Shown in pieces: positions 44,899-54,960 of a DNA stretch of 64,000 bases. The translations under genes and the position numbers were made by a program. Origin of the DNA: Alteromonadaceae bacterium XY-R5 (GTDB taxonomy: Bacteria > Pseudomonadota > Gammaproteobacteria > Enterobacterales > Alteromonadaceae); NCBI GenBank assembly GCA_001660395.1, contig LXWE01000002.1, positions 682,001 through 746,000 of the forward strand, read 5' to 3'. Below the pieces are notes generated by a model. That model was not told the origin of the DNA. It did no database searches and was given only the letters and a program-made list of their open reading frames with translations. Every line of letters begins with the position of its first letter. Positions within the stretch are counted from its first letter, which is position 1.

Positions 44899-45220
44899 GA
44901 AATTATTATTCTCGTTATCGGTTTTAATCTGATTCTGGAACGAATCTAACCTTTGATGTTACCAGCGAGACAGCTTCAATGCGATTTGGGTGGGCGTAAA
45001 TTTCGGCTAAATGTCGGTATTTGCTGACACGAAAAGTCAATTTATGTCACTTTAACTTTACGAAGTGTTACGAATTTGTTTTGTTTAATTTTGATAAATA
45101 TTGATAACTAAAGGATTTGTGCTTTGCGTAGTTAATACGTCGCATTAGCCAAGCATGAATAAATCATTACATAAAAACAAAAACGCCCGCATAAAGCGGG
45201 CGTTTTAGATAAATAGTGCC
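44899..45220. other. 322-bp intergenic region
   Basis: Contains the chemoreceptor promoter and, at the far end, the lipA terminator. No gene or other element is seen. Confidence 0.5.
45179..45206 (-). terminator. Terminator of lipA operon
   Basis: AAACGCCCGC-ATAAA-GCGGGCGTTT; read on the minus strand it ends in TTTTTGTTTTT. It closes the long minus-strand run. Confidence 0.92.
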
Positions 45221-46183
45221 TTATTTAACTTCTACACCGGCAGCCTGTTGGTCTGCATGGTAGCTTGAGCGTACCATTGGACCGCACGCAGCGTGACTAA
45301 AGCCAATTTCTTTGGCGATGCGGCCCAGTTCGTCAAATTCCGCGGGCGGTACATAACGTTTTACTGGGAAATGGTGACGGCTAGGTTGCAAATACTGGCC
45401 TAATGTCAGCATATCGACATTATGGGCACGAAGATCGTGTAGCACCTGCGCCATTTCGTCATTGGTTTCGCCCATACCCATCATCAAGCCTGATTTGGTT
45501 GGGATTTCTGGGTGTTGTTCTTTAAATTTGCGCAGCAAATCCAGCGACCACTGATAGTTGGCGCCCGGACGACATTCACGATACAGACGAGGAATGGTTT
45601 CTAGGTTATGGTTGAATACATCTGGTGTAGCCTGCTGGAAGATCTCTAACGCGCGATCCATACGACCACGGAAATCAGGAACTAACACTTCAATTTTCGT
45701 TGAAGGGCTGTGTTCGCGGATTGCCTTGATACAATCGACAAAATGCTGCGCACCACCGTCGCGCAAATCATCTCGGTCTACCGACGTGATAACCACATAC
45801 TTTAGTTTCATTTCAGCAATGGTTTTCGCCAGCTTTTCTGGTTCCTCAGCACTTGGCGGCAGTGGCTTGCCGTGGGCAACATCGCAGAAGGGACAACGGC
45901 GGGTACAAATGTCGCCAAGGATCATAAAGGTCGCAGTACCATGGTTAAAGCATTCTGCCAGGTTAGGGCAGCTAGCTTCTTCACAAACTGAATGCAGGTT
46001 ATTTTTGCGCAGAGTTTGCTTAATATGGTCGATGCGTTCTGTGGTGGGAGGCAGCTTGATTTTGATCCACTCAGGTTTACGCAACATCTCTTCGCGCTCA
46101 GTTGGCACGATAGTGACGGGAATATGGCGTACTTTGTCTTCGTCGCGGAGTTTAACTCCGGCCTTGGTGCGTGCGTTACTCAT
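45221..46183 (-). CDS. lipA: Lipoyl synthase
   Basis: A 320-residue radical-SAM enzyme inserting two sulphurs into octanoyl groups on lipoyl domains. The radical-SAM motif CTRRCPFC has Cys93, 97 and 100; the auxiliary cluster ligands C-x4-C-x5-C are Cys67, 72 and 78 ([14 protein letters not shown]); the conserved C-terminal RSSYHAD is also present. The ATG at 46183 overlaps the lipB stop by four bases (ATGA), so translation of the two is coupled. With lipB it makes lipoate for pyruvate and oxoglutarate dehydrogenases. It is the last gene of the minus-strand block and is followed by a terminator. Confidence 0.97.
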   Translation of the reverse strand: MSNARTKAGVKLRDEDKVRHIPVTIVPTEREEMLRKPEWIKIKLPPTTERIDHIKQTLRKNNLHSVCEEASCPNLAECFNHGTATFMILGDICTRRCPFCDVAHGKPLPPSAEEPEKLAKTIAEMKLKYVVITSVDRDDLRDGGAQHFVDCIKAIREHSPSTKIEVLVPDFRGRMDRALEIFQQATPDVFNHNLETIPRLYRECRPGANYQWSLDLLRKFKEQHPEIPTKSGLMMGMGETNDEMAQVLHDLRAHNVDMLTLGQYLQPSRHHFPVKRYVPPAEFDELGRIAKEIGFSHAACGPMVRSSYHADQQAAGVEVK

Positions 46184-46830
46184 TCAAAACCTTCTCTAAA
46201 CTCTTTACTGGAAATACCCAGCAAAGCACAAAACTGTTCTACTACTTCTTTGCCTGCAATGCTCAGATTTTCAGGCCCGTCCAGTTGCGCACAATCCACC
46301 ATTTCAAGCCCGGCATATCCACATGGGTTAATGCGCTGGAAAGGGGATAAGTCCATATTAACGTTAAGCGCTAACCCATGAAACGAGCAGCCTCTGCGAA
46401 TACGCAGGCCGATGGAACAGATTTTTTTTCCATCCACATAAACGCCAGGGGCATCGGCTTTGGGGTAGGCGTCAATGCCGTATGATTTCAGGCTGTTAAC
46501 GACACACTCTTCAAGTGCGGTAACCAGTGTCCGCACGCCAATTTTTAGGCGGCGAATATCCAGAAGAATATACATCATCTGCTGGCCTGGACCGTGGTAC
46601 GTTACCTGGCCGCCTCGGTCCACCTGAACCACCGGAATATCACCGGGCAATAATACGTGTTCGGCTTTTCCAGCCTGACCTTGGGTAAATACAGGATCAT
46701 GCTCAACCAACCAAATTTCATCTATCTGATTGTCATCCCGTTCATTAGTGAAGGTCTGCATGGCTTGCCAAATGGGTAAATAAGGCTGGCGGCCAAGCTG
46801 TCGAACAATAAGTTGAGGCTGATTATTCAA
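46180..46830 (-). CDS. lipB: Octanoyl-[ACP]:protein N-octanoyltransferase
   Basis: A 216-residue enzyme that moves octanoyl groups from acyl carrier protein to lipoyl-domain lysines. The catalytic pair is Cys170 in RINPCGYAG and Lys136 in [22 protein letters not shown] is the substrate-binding motif. The N-terminus [12 protein letters not shown] aligns with the enteric protein, which means translation starts at TTG 46830; there is no ATG in a suitable place and only a weak ribosome-binding site. It lies 20 bp downstream of ybeD and couples to lipA. Order ybeD-lipB-lipA is the same as in enterics. Confidence 0.96.
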   Translation of the reverse strand: MNNQPQLIVRQLGRQPYLPIWQAMQTFTNERDDNQIDEIWLVEHDPVFTQGQAGKAEHVLLPGDIPVVQVDRGGQVTYHGPGQQMMYILLDIRRLKIGVRTLVTALEECVVNSLKSYGIDAYPKADAPGVYVDGKKICSIGLRIRRGCSFHGLALNVNMDLSPFQRINPCGYAGLEMVDCAQLDGPENLSIAGKEVVEQFCALLGISSKEFREGFE

Positions 46831-46850
46831 GGTGACGTCCGTTCTCGGGG

Positions 46851-47114
46851 TTATATTACTACACGTACCAGCGTTAGCTTGGCTAATTCAGTATAAATTA
46901 GCTCCATATGTTCTTTGCTAGTGACACGAACACTGACGGATACGGAATGGTAATTACCCTTTGGGCTGGGTTTGATGCTTGGGTTGTAGTCGCCTGGCGC
47001 ATGTTGTTGCAGACAGCCTACAACGTCATCAGGCAATTGCACATCGGCAACACCAAGTACTTTAAATGTTTGAAAACAAGGGAATTCTAATAATTCGTCG
47101 AAGCGAGTTTCCAT
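46851..47114 (-). CDS. ybeD: YbeD/DUF493 protein
   Basis: A small cytoplasmic protein of 87 residues, the same length as the enteric YbeD, with an ACT-like alpha/beta fold expected. The [39 protein letters not shown] start and the [23 protein letters not shown] segment are characteristic. The role is unknown, but position between dacA and lipB is conserved, suggesting a link to lipoate or allosteric control. The start at ATG 47114 fits. It is separated from dacA by 69 bp. Confidence 0.92.
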   Translation of the reverse strand: METRFDELLEFPCFQTFKVLGVADVQLPDDVVGCLQQHAPGDYNPSIKPSPKGNYHSVSVSVRVTSKEHMELIYTELAKLTLVRVVI

Positions 47115-47183
47115 GATGCGTCTCTACTACTGATAAGAAATGGGGCAGAGTATACCAAACTTCTGCCCCTGACGCTGTTTCTG

Positions 47184-48356
47184 TTAGCTTTCAAAGCCTA
47201 ATTTTAACTTGATATAGTCAATAGCACGGTCGATGAAGCTACCTTCCTGCACTTCCTGCAGGGTAACCAGTGGATATTCTGCTACATCTTCACCTTCGAG
47301 CTGCAGATACAAAGTACCGACGACTTCACCCTTTGCCAACGGAGCTTCAAGTTTCTTATCCAATTTGAAGTTGGCTTTCAGGTTTTTAGCCTGACCACGA
47401 GGAATGGTCAGTGACACATCGTTCATAATACCCAGGTCAACCGTCTCTTTATCGCCCATAAATATGCGGTGCGACACGAAGCTGTCTCCGGCTTTGTATG
47501 GTGTCACGGTTTCATAGAAACGGAAGCCATATTTCAGCAGCTTTTTGCTTTCTACTTTACGTGCCCGTTCTGAATCTGTTCCCATTACCACAGCAATCAA
47601 GCGCATATCGCCCTGAGTTGCAGAAGACACCAGGCTGTAGCCCGCATCAGAGGTGTGACCGGTTTTGATTCCATCAACATTCATGCTTTTATCCCACAAC
47701 AAGGCATTGCGGTTGTATTGCTTAATGTCGTTGTAGGTGAATTCTTTTTCGCTGTAGATTTTGTATTCGTTGGGTACATCTGTAATCAGATGGCTACCTA
47801 ACGTCGCCATATCACGTGGCGTTGAGTAATGATCTGGGTCATTCAGACCGTGACTGTTTACAAAGTGAGTCCCGGTCATGCCCAGACGTTCAGCATGAGC
47901 ATTCATCATGCTGGCAAAGGCATCTTCGCTGCCGGCAATGTACTCAGCCATAGCTACGCAGGCATCGTTACCTGACTGGATGATGATACCGCGATTCAAC
48001 TCATGTACCGGAATTTGCTTACCGACTTCGATAAACATCTTGGATGAATCTGGGAAGTTTTTAGCCCATGCATTCTCAGATACGGTAACCAGGTCGGTGT
48101 CTTTGATGTTTCCTGACTTTAATTCCATGCCGATGACATAGCTGGTCATCATCTTCGTTAAACTCGCAGGAGGCAGCTGGATATCGGCATTTTGCTCAGC
48201 AATCACGTGGCCAGTATTGTAGTCCATCAGGACAAAACCTTTCGCAGCAATGCTGGGTGGTGGAGGGATGACCACTGCGGCTGTTGCTGTCACGGAGCTT
48301 ACGGTCAGGCTGACTGCGCCTGCCCAGGAAAGGAGTCGGTTTGTGTATTTTCGCAT
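47184..48356 (-). CDS. dacA: D-alanyl-D-alanine carboxypeptidase (PBP5)
   Basis: A 390-residue penicillin-binding protein removing the terminal D-Ala from peptidoglycan stem peptides. A signal peptide (LLSWAGAVSLTVSSVTATAA) precedes the catalytic motifs Ser65-x-x-Lys68 (ASLTK), Ser128-Gly-Asn and Lys231-Thr-Gly. A C-terminal amphipathic helix (FIDRAIDYIKLKLGF) anchors it to the inner membrane. The ATG at 48356, preceded by AGGGTA, is preferred to the earlier 48389 codon. It lies in the cell-wall part of the block, downstream of rlpA with a 169-bp gap; a TGACC-N4-GGTCA dyad (48406-48419) sits upstream. Confidence 0.95.
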   Translation of the reverse strand: MRKYTNRLLSWAGAVSLTVSSVTATAAVVIPPPPSIAAKGFVLMDYNTGHVIAEQNADIQLPPASLTKMMTSYVIGMELKSGNIKDTDLVTVSENAWAKNFPDSSKMFIEVGKQIPVHELNRGIIIQSGNDACVAMAEYIAGSEDAFASMMNAHAERLGMTGTHFVNSHGLNDPDHYSTPRDMATLGSHLITDVPNEYKIYSEKEFTYNDIKQYNRNALLWDKSMNVDGIKTGHTSDAGYSLVSSATQGDMRLIAVVMGTDSERARKVESKKLLKYGFRFYETVTPYKAGDSFVSHRIFMGDKETVDLGIMNDVSLTIPRGQAKNLKANFKLDKKLEAPLAKGEVVGTLYLQLEGEDVAEYPLVTLQEVQEGSFIDRAIDYIKLKLGFES

Positions 48357-48525
48357 TACCCTACCATGGTGTTTTTTATGGTTAATCAAACAATATCGAC
48401 TGTGATGACCTTACGGTCAAAAACGTCGACAATATAGCATTTTTCCTCTTGGATTTGCTGCATTCACAGCAAAAATAAAGACTTCTGCCGAACATAGACG
48501 ACTTGAGGCGCCAAAAGGTTCAGAT

Positions 48526-49395
48526 TTATTGGCTCAAATACACCTTATAGGCGTTTTCGTAACCATTATTTTGTAATTCCTGTAAGAGAACGCTGGCGTC
48601 CAGCTCATCTTTTATTGGACCTAAGCGCAAACGATATACGCCATTGTCGTTGGGTACCGACGTCGGTACCTGATAAAGTGCAGCCAAACCATCGGCTAGC
48701 TGCTGAATTTTTTCGCCATTTTGAGACGCAATAACTTGAATATAAAGCGCGTCCGCGGCCTTTTGGGCGGCTGGTAATGTCGCTAACACGGAAGGTGCGG
48801 GCGATATGGTATTGGTAATCTGAGCCATTTCAGGTTGACGTGCCGGCTGATTGCCAATGCTTACCAAACCCTCTTCATCGACGTAAACCGACTCGAGTTT
48901 CACGGGCGCTGTGCCGGTGGCCAGTACCCCTAATTTACGTGCGGCTGCATAAGATAAATCGATGATCCTGCCGCCGTGAAACGGTCCACGGTCATTCACG
49001 CGGACAATGGCGGTTTTGTTGTTGTCGAGGTTTGTCACTTTCACAAAGGATGGCAACGGCAGAGTTTTGTGGGCTGCCGTCATGGCGTACATATCATAAA
49101 TTTCGCCATTGGAGGTTAAGTGTCCATGGAATTTTTGCCCATACCAGGACGCGGTTCCCGTTTCTGTGTACCCTTTGGCACTATTAAGAGGGGTGTAGTT
49201 TTTGCCTAATACCGTATAAGGCTTTAGATTTGCGGGCGCGTACGGCTCAAATTTAGGTTCAGCGTCATCGGTATTGAGCTGCTCAGGATGCACGCTCGGC
49301 GCAGCATCGTGACGCATACTGTAACGGCCTGATGTGGTACAGGCCGTTAAGCATAAAATGACGCTGCTAAAAAAGAGAAAGTACGCTGCTTTCAT
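48526..49395 (-). CDS. rlpA: Septal-ring lytic transglycosylase RlpA
   Basis: A 289-residue lipoprotein with lipobox LTAC (Cys19). The double-psi beta-barrel domain (TASWYGQKFHGHLTSNGEIYD through VRVNDRGPFHGGRIIDLS) spans roughly 80-175 and contains the Asp of NDRGPF as catalytic residue; a C-terminal SPOR domain binds denuded glycan strands. RlpA cleaves such strands at the division site. The start at ATG 49395 overlaps the mltB stop (ATGA), so the two are coupled. A Pro/Ala-rich linker joins the domains. Consistent with the neighbours rodA, mrdA and dacA. Confidence 0.95.
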   Translation of the reverse strand: MKAAYFLFFSSVILCLTACTTSGRYSMRHDAAPSVHPEQLNTDDAEPKFEPYAPANLKPYTVLGKNYTPLNSAKGYTETGTASWYGQKFHGHLTSNGEIYDMYAMTAAHKTLPLPSFVKVTNLDNNKTAIVRVNDRGPFHGGRIIDLSYAAARKLGVLATGTAPVKLESVYVDEEGLVSIGNQPARQPEMAQITNTISPAPSVLATLPAAQKAADALYIQVIASQNGEKIQQLADGLAALYQVPTSVPNDNGVYRLRLGPIKDELDASVLLQELQNNGYENAYKVYLSQ

Positions 49396-50369
49396 GATCC
49401 CATTTTTTCTGTGATCGCCTGTGCTAATTGAAACACTGCCATAGCGTAAAGCGGGCTATGGTTATAGCGGGTGATCACATAAAAGTTTTCCAGTCCCAGC
49501 CAATATTCTTCGCTGCTTTGCTGTTCAAATGCAAGTAATTTTGCTTTTGCTGACGGCGCAACATTTCTATTTGTGCTTAGGCTGACCCCTGCTTCGGATA
49601 GGGTTTGCCAGTCTTCCTGATATTCGAGCTTTTCCCGCACAAATTGCTTTGCCTGAACGGATGTCAGTGTGGCAGGAAACGCAATCTCTTCACCGGTTTT
49701 CCATCCATTCTTTTGCAGATAGTTGCCAATACTGCCAATCGCATCGGCCTTGCTGCTAAACAAATCGCGGACCTTGTCGCCGTCAAAATCAATGGCGTAA
49801 TGCAGATAACTGGAGGGAATAAACTGACCATACCCCATTGCCCCGGCGTAAGAGCCTTTCAGACCGGTGAGGTCTAATTTCTCCTGCTCAGTCAGACGAA
49901 TAAATTCAGCCAATTGTTTACGGAAAAATGTCGCGCGTGGAGGGTAGTAAAACCCCAGCGAATAGAGGCTATCCAGCACGCGGTAATTGCCCTGACGAGT
50001 ACCGTAATACGTTTCAACCCCTAAAATGGCGACAATGATTTTGGCTGGGACACCCGTCTGTTGTTCCGCCTTCGCAAGCAATTCCTGATTTTCTTTCCAG
50101 AATGCCACACCTTTCTCGATGCGCTCATCGGTCAAAAAGATGGGGCGATACTGATACCAGGGTTTGGCTTCCCAGGGGCGGGCAATGGCGTCTAATACTT
50201 GTTGATTTTTTTCGGCTTGATCAAGAATGCCTTTTACTGCGTCGGCTGTCAGGCCCTGGTCTTGACTCACTTCTTTTATAAACATCGCCTTCAACTCTTC
50301 AGGTGACGGCGCAGCAAATAGATTGGCAGAAAATAACAAGCCAGTGGCCAAAGCAAGCTTTCGATGCAT
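49392..50369 (-). CDS. mltB: Lytic murein transglycosylase B
   Basis: A 325-residue GH103-family enzyme cleaving the MurNAc-GlcNAc bond of peptidoglycan with formation of 1,6-anhydro-MurNAc. A signal peptide (LALATGLLFSANLFAA) is present; it lacks a lipobox Cys, so this is a soluble periplasmic form. Catalytic Glu119 is in ILGVETYYGTRQGNY. The domain then has the SLYSLGFYYPPRATFF and GSYAGAMGYGQFIPSSY blocks typical of MltB. The gene lies between rodA and rlpA, and its stop is the ATGA overlap with rlpA. Confidence 0.95.
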   Translation of the reverse strand: MHRKLALATGLLFSANLFAAPSPEELKAMFIKEVSQDQGLTADAVKGILDQAEKNQQVLDAIARPWEAKPWYQYRPIFLTDERIEKGVAFWKENQELLAKAEQQTGVPAKIIVAILGVETYYGTRQGNYRVLDSLYSLGFYYPPRATFFRKQLAEFIRLTEQEKLDLTGLKGSYAGAMGYGQFIPSSYLHYAIDFDGDKVRDLFSSKADAIGSIGNYLQKNGWKTGEEIAFPATLTSVQAKQFVREKLEYQEDWQTLSEAGVSLSTNRNVAPSAKAKLLAFEQQSSEEYWLGLENFYVITRYNHSPLYAMAVFQLAQAITEKMGS

Positions 50370-50393
50370 TCAAGACTCTCCGTTGCAGGACAA

Positions 50394-51527
50394 TCAGCTA
50401 CGCGACATCAAACGTTTTTGCGTGCTAATTGCCATTAAAATTCCGAATCCAGCCATCAGGGTCACCATAGAGGTGCCGCCGTAACTTACCAGAGGCAGTG
50501 GAACACCCACTACGGGTAAGATGCCGGATACCATGCCCATATTGACAAAAACATAGACAAAAAAGGTCAGGGTAATGGCCCCTGCCAATAACTTACTGAA
50601 GGCATCCTGGCTATTGATGGCTATGATCATGCCTCTTACAACAATGTAGGAGTAAATAGCCAGCAATCCGAGTACACCAAAAAAGCCAAATTCTTCACTG
50701 AAAACCGCGAAGATGAAATCCGTGTGGCGTTCGGGCAAAAACTCCAGCTGAGACTGGGTACCTTGCAGCCAGCCTTTGCCTTGTAATCCGCCTGAGCCGA
50801 TGGCAATTTGTGACTGAATAATGTGATAGCCCGCGCCTAATGGATCACTTTCTGGATTCAAAAAGGTGAGAACCCGCTGCTTCTGGTAATCCTGCATCAG
50901 GAAAAACCACATGATAGGAGTAAATCCCGAGACGGCGACAGTGACAGCGCCAATCAGTTTCCAGCTCATGCCGGCTAAGAAGATAGCGAATACACCTGAA
51001 CTGGCGATTAACAGCGACGTACCTAAATCTGGCTGTTTCGCAATTAACAGGGTAGGGATCGCTGCCAGAATAAAACCGGCAAAGGTTTGTGGTAATTTTG
51101 GTGGCAAATTAAAACGGCTGATGTACCAGGCAACCACCATGGGCACTGCCAGTTTCAGTATTTCAGACGGTTGAAAACGGACAAAGCCCAAATCCAGCCA
51201 TCTTTGCGCCCCTTTGCCCACATCACCAACGGCAAGTACCGCAATCAGCATTAAAACGCCAATACCATAGAAATAGATAGATAAGCGACGTAATGCCAGC
51301 ACTGGAATTTGTGCGACAGCCAGCATCACGATGGTGGCCACACCCAAACGAATCAGCTGGCGTTGAATTAAATGCCAGTCCTGGCCACCGGCAGAATAAA
51401 TAGTAATCAGGCCGACGCCCATCAGAACCAGCAGGCCAAGTAATAGCCAGCCGTCGACATGGATCATTTGCAGCAGGCTGCGTTTATTTGGATCCAGTTT
51501 ATCTTTGCTAATTTTAGCGGTGAGCAT
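50394..51527 (-). CDS. rodA: Rod-shape peptidoglycan polymerase RodA
   Basis: A 377-residue SEDS-family glycosyltransferase with about ten membrane helices that polymerises lipid II during cell elongation, working with MrdA. The [26 protein letters not shown] loop carries the conserved PE-R-TDF signature, and the [14 protein letters not shown] segment follows. It starts at ATG 51527, five bases after the mrdA gene, so the two form one translational unit. Also called mrdB. The protein lies in the inner membrane. The gene order mrdA-rodA-mltB-rlpA is the normal gammaproteobacterial one. Confidence 0.97.
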   Translation of the reverse strand: MLTAKISKDKLDPNKRSLLQMIHVDGWLLLGLLVLMGVGLITIYSAGGQDWHLIQRQLIRLGVATIVMLAVAQIPVLALRRLSIYFYGIGVLMLIAVLAVGDVGKGAQRWLDLGFVRFQPSEILKLAVPMVVAWYISRFNLPPKLPQTFAGFILAAIPTLLIAKQPDLGTSLLIASSGVFAIFLAGMSWKLIGAVTVAVSGFTPIMWFFLMQDYQKQRVLTFLNPESDPLGAGYHIIQSQIAIGSGGLQGKGWLQGTQSQLEFLPERHTDFIFAVFSEEFGFFGVLGLLAIYSYIVVRGMIIAINSQDAFSKLLAGAITLTFFVYVFVNMGMVSGILPVVGVPLPLVSYGGTSMVTLMAGFGILMAISTQKRLMSRS

Positions 51528-51531
51528 AGGC

Positions 51532-53448
51532 TTATTTTCCCGCCATTGGTTTGATCACATCCGGCAGGGTCGCAAACTTAGCTTCGTCGTCCTGCTGTTG
51601 TAACTGAAAATATTTATCCATCATCAGCTTGGCGACCGGGGCCGCATTAGAGCCACCACCACCGGCGTTTTCCAAGGCTACGGCAATGGTAATTTGTGGA
51701 TGGTTGGCTGGCGCAAAGCCGACATACATGGCGTTATCACGCAAGTGCTCGGCCAGTTTCTCAGCGTCATACTCTTCACCCTGGGCAATTCCCACGACTT
51801 GCGCTGTGCCGGTTTTTCCGCCAGATGTATAGGTGGCATCTTTAAATGCTTTATGTGCAGTACCATGCGTGCTGGAAACCACATTGCGCATTGCGTCCAG
51901 GATAACTTCCCAGTTATCGGCATGTTTGATCGTCATCGGGGGAAGCTCTTTGGCAGGTTCATCTACCACTTCACCTTCGATTAACTGGCCTTTAATGATT
52001 TGTGGAATGTAGCGTGAACCATGATTTACCAGGGTTGAAATTGCCTGCGCTAACTGCAATGGCGTGGCTGTCCAGTAACTCTGTCCGATACCGACAGAGA
52101 TAGTATCACCAATATACCAGGGCTGATTATAACGGGCCTTTTTCCATCCTCGGCTGGGCATATTCGCATCAGATTCTTCGTACAGATCCACACCGGTAAA
52201 GTCACCAAACCCAAACTCACGCATGGCATCGCTAATGCGGTCAATACCGAGCCGGTAGGCCAGGTCATAGAAAAACGTATCGCATGACACCTCAATGGCA
52301 CGGCTCATATCTACCCAGCCATGTCCCCAGGGAATATAGTCACGCCAAACGTGTTCTACGTTGTTTAGCTGATATGTGCCGCGGTCAAAAACCCGGGTTT
52401 GGGGTGTGACGACACCCTCATCCAGACCAATTAATGCTAACAGCGGTTTAATTGTTGATGCAGGTGGATATTGACCCTGAGTCGCGCGGTTGAAAAGCGG
52501 GTTATCCGGGTCGCTTAGCAGCTTACGATAATTTTTGCTGCTAATGCCATGTACAAACAGGTTAGGGTCGTAACTTGGGTTACTATAAAGGGCTAAAACA
52601 CCGCCAGTGCGATTGTCCAGCATCACCACTGAGCCGCGCTTACCCGCCAAAATTCGATGGGCTTCCTGTTGCAAACGAATATCTATATTCAGCACGATAT
52701 CCTGGCCCGGCGTTGGCGGTGTAAAGCTGAGCGTCCGGATGATCCGGCCCTGGCTGTTGACTTCTACTTCCTGATAGCCAACGTCACCATGCAGTTTCTC
52801 TTCGTGATATTTTTCAATGCCTAATTTGCCGATATCGTGGGTTGCGGCATAGGTTGCTGATAAACCGGCTTCATCCAGTTTTTGCAGATCTTTACGGGTG
52901 ATGCGACCAACATAACCTAATACATGGGTAAGGATATCGGCATAGGGGTAAAAGCGGCTTAAACGGGCCTCAACGGAAACACCGGGGAATTGATAGCGGT
53001 GGGCTTCAAACAGTGCTACCTGATCATGGGGCATATTGTTAAGCAAGGCGACAGGCTTGAAACGGCGATGACGTTTAAGCTCTTTATGGAACTCGGTGAT
53101 ATCGTCTTCATCGATACTGAGCAAATCGGCCAGTCGTGCTAGTGTGTCATCGAGTTTTTTGACCTGCTCGGGAATAATTTCGAGTGTATATACGGCGCGG
53201 TTTTCGGCCAAAAGCGTGCCGTTCCTGTCGTAAATTAGTCCGCGGTTGGGCGCAACAGGCAGAATCTTAATGCGGTTGCCATTTGAGCGGGTTTGGTAAT
53301 CGTCATAGCGGGTAACCTGCAAATAGTGCAGATTACTGACGACCATCGACAGCATGATGGCGGCAAAAATTAACGCGATAACAGCACGACGAGCGAATAG
53401 ATTCGCTTCGGCACTATGGTCCCTTATCGTAACGCGTTTCCTTGGCAA
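51532..53448 (-). CDS. mrdA: Penicillin-binding protein 2
   Basis: A 638-residue transpeptidase for lateral wall synthesis. A single N-terminal membrane helix ([19 protein letters not shown]) is followed by the pedestal domain and the transpeptidase with Ser331 in PPASTIKP, Ser388-Cys-Asp and Lys545-Thr-Gly. The N-terminus [17 protein letters not shown] aligns with the enteric protein, so translation begins at TTG 53448, with AGGGA a few bases before. It is two bases downstream of rlmH. Partner of RodA. Beta-lactam target of mecillinam type. Confidence 0.97.
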   Translation of the reverse strand: MPRKRVTIRDHSAEANLFARRAVIALIFAAIMLSMVVSNLHYLQVTRYDDYQTRSNGNRIKILPVAPNRGLIYDRNGTLLAENRAVYTLEIIPEQVKKLDDTLARLADLLSIDEDDITEFHKELKRHRRFKPVALLNNMPHDQVALFEAHRYQFPGVSVEARLSRFYPYADILTHVLGYVGRITRKDLQKLDEAGLSATYAATHDIGKLGIEKYHEEKLHGDVGYQEVEVNSQGRIIRTLSFTPPTPGQDIVLNIDIRLQQEAHRILAGKRGSVVMLDNRTGGVLALYSNPSYDPNLFVHGISSKNYRKLLSDPDNPLFNRATQGQYPPASTIKPLLALIGLDEGVVTPQTRVFDRGTYQLNNVEHVWRDYIPWGHGWVDMSRAIEVSCDTFFYDLAYRLGIDRISDAMREFGFGDFTGVDLYEESDANMPSRGWKKARYNQPWYIGDTISVGIGQSYWTATPLQLAQAISTLVNHGSRYIPQIIKGQLIEGEVVDEPAKELPPMTIKHADNWEVILDAMRNVVSSTHGTAHKAFKDATYTSGGKTGTAQVVGIAQGEEYDAEKLAEHLRDNAMYVGFAPANHPQITIAVALENAGGGGSNAAPVAKLMMDKYFQLQQQDDEAKFATLPDVIKPMAGK

Positions 53449-53450
53449 AA

Positions 53451-53921
53451 CTATTCCCTGTGGTACGGATGATTAATATTCAGTGAATGGGCGCGGTAAA
53501 GGCTTTCTGCCACTACGATTCTGACCAGCGGATGGGGCAGGGTCAACGCTGAGAGTGACCATTTTTGGTGAGCCGCAGCAACACATTCCGGTGCCAGACC
53601 TTCTGGGCCGCCAATTAACAAGCTGACGTCCCGGCCATCTTGTTGCCAGTCCTGCATTTGCTTGGCTAGCTGCGGTGTATCCCAGGGTTTACCCAGCACT
53701 TCAAGACAAACGATGCGATTTCCTTTAGGAATTGCAGCCAGAGTAAGTTCACCCTCTTTGTGCAGGATGCGTTTTATATCGGCGTTTTTGCCCCGCTTTC
53801 CTGCGGGGATCTCGATGAGTTGTAGTGGCATCTCAGAGGGAAAACGGCGAGCATATTCCTGATATCCCTGTTCTACCCATGCTGGCATCTTGGTACCAAC
53901 GGCGATGAGTTGAATACGCAT
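53451..53921 (-). CDS. rlmH: 23S rRNA (pseudouridine-1915-N3)-methyltransferase RlmH
   Basis: A 156-residue SPOUT methyltransferase modifying pseudouridine 1915 of 23S rRNA in the assembled 70S ribosome. The knotted SAM-binding region is visible as [13 protein letters not shown] followed by [23 protein letters not shown], and the C-terminus ends in NHPYHRE, as in the family. The length matches the usual 155. It lies between rsfS and mrdA with small gaps (13 and 2 bp). The start at ATG 53921 is clear. Confidence 0.97.
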   Translation of the reverse strand: MRIQLIAVGTKMPAWVEQGYQEYARRFPSEMPLQLIEIPAGKRGKNADIKRILHKEGELTLAAIPKGNRIVCLEVLGKPWDTPQLAKQMQDWQQDGRDVSLLIGGPEGLAPECVAAAHQKWSLSALTLPHPLVRIVVAESLYRAHSLNINHPYHRE

Positions 53922-53934
53922 AAAACTGCTTAAC

Positions 53935-54252
53935 TTAGCCCCAAAGTTTTTCTAACTGATAGAAGTCTCTGGCTTCATCTTGCATGACATGCACAATGAT
54001 GTCACCTAAATCTACCAATACCCATTCGCCCGTATCCTGGCCTTCAACGCTAAGTGGTGGCATACCTGCATGTTTCACTTCGCTAACCACATTCTCGGCG
54101 ATAGAGGTGACGTGACGTTTTGAATTTCCTGAGCACACCAGCATAGTGTCTGTAATGCTTGATTTGCCTTTTACATCCAGCTCGACAATGTCGCGGCCTT
54201 TTAAATCTTCAATTTTCTCAATAACAAATTGTTTGAGTTGTTCGTGTTGCAA
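53935..54252 (-). CDS. rsfS: Ribosome silencing factor RsfS
   Basis: A 105-residue protein that binds ribosomal protein uL14 and blocks subunit joining when nutrients are short. The motifs [27 protein letters not shown] and [20 protein letters not shown] are the family hallmarks. Translation begins at TTG 54252, preceded by a perfect AAGGAG at five-base spacing, which decides this start. It lies just downstream of nadD, with rlmH next. Confidence 0.96.
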   Translation of the reverse strand: MQHEQLKQFVIEKIEDLKGRDIVELDVKGKSSITDTMLVCSGNSKRHVTSIAENVVSEVKHAGMPPLSVEGQDTGEWVLVDLGDIIVHVMQDEARDFYQLEKLWG

Positions 54253-54303
54253 AGGGGCTCCTTAACACAGTTAGCCATTAGTTTAAGTTTATCAGAATTT
54301 CCC

Positions 54304-54960
54304 TTAATTCAGGTATAACTGATTGGCCTGGATATACCGTAAAACCTCGACTGGCAGTAATTTCGCCGGAAATTGCCCAGTCTTTAAACAATCGCGAATT
54401 TCCGTTGATGATATTGCCAGTGCATCGGTCTTTGCGATAAACACTTTGCCATGTGCGCATTGATAGAGCGTGTTGGGATCGTCTGTCATTCGTCCTTCGC
54501 AAATCTGGGCCAGAGACGCGGGAAATTCGGGTGACGCGTTATAGCCACCGCGGTGACATACGATGATATGGCAAAGGTCAAATAAACGACGCCATTGATG
54601 CCAGCTTGGCAAAGATAAAAATGAATCCATACCCATGAAAAATGCCAGATTTCGTTCTGGCTGTTCATGTTTCATTTCTTGCAGAGTCTCTACTGTGTAT
54701 GACGGTTTGTCGCGTTGTAACTCGCGAACATCGAGCTGAAACTCAGGATAACGCTGACACACCTGCTTTAGCATTGTGATTCGATGTAATGCGCTAACGT
54801 TGGGCTCCGCTTTATGGGGCGGGATGTGGCAGGGCATTAAGGCGATAGGTGAGATCCCGGTTTGCTTGGCAGCCTGCAAAAGGGGGGTGATATGGCCCAT
54901 ATGAATGGGGTCAAACGTGCCACCAAAAATGCCGTAAAGGTTGGGGTGCTGGTCGGTCAT
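54304..54960 (-). CDS. nadD: Nicotinate-nucleotide adenylyltransferase
   Basis: A 218-residue enzyme forming deamido-NAD from nicotinate mononucleotide and ATP. The nucleotidyltransferase motif GGTFDPIHMGH lies at residues 13-23 and the C-terminal ALAISSTEIRDCLK carries the ISSTxIR motif. The ATG at 54960 overlaps the holA stop (ATGA), so the longer frame to 55014 is rejected. Coupling with holA and rsfS is the normal gammaproteobacterial arrangement. Confidence 0.97.
   Translation of the reverse strand: MTDQHPNLYGIFGGTFDPIHMGHITPLLQAAKQTGISPIALMPCHIPPHKAEPNVSALHRITMLKQVCQRYPEFQLDVRELQRDKPSYTVETLQEMKHEQPERNLAFFMGMDSFLSLPSWHQWRRLFDLCHIIVCHRGGYNASPEFPASLAQICEGRMTDDPNTLYQCAHGKVFIAKTDALAISSTEIRDCLKTGQFPAKLLPVEVLRYIQANQLYLN

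Noticed and set aside
45558-46199. 213-codon frame opposite lipA
   Set aside because: Antisense to strongly conserved radical-SAM motifs; no family features.
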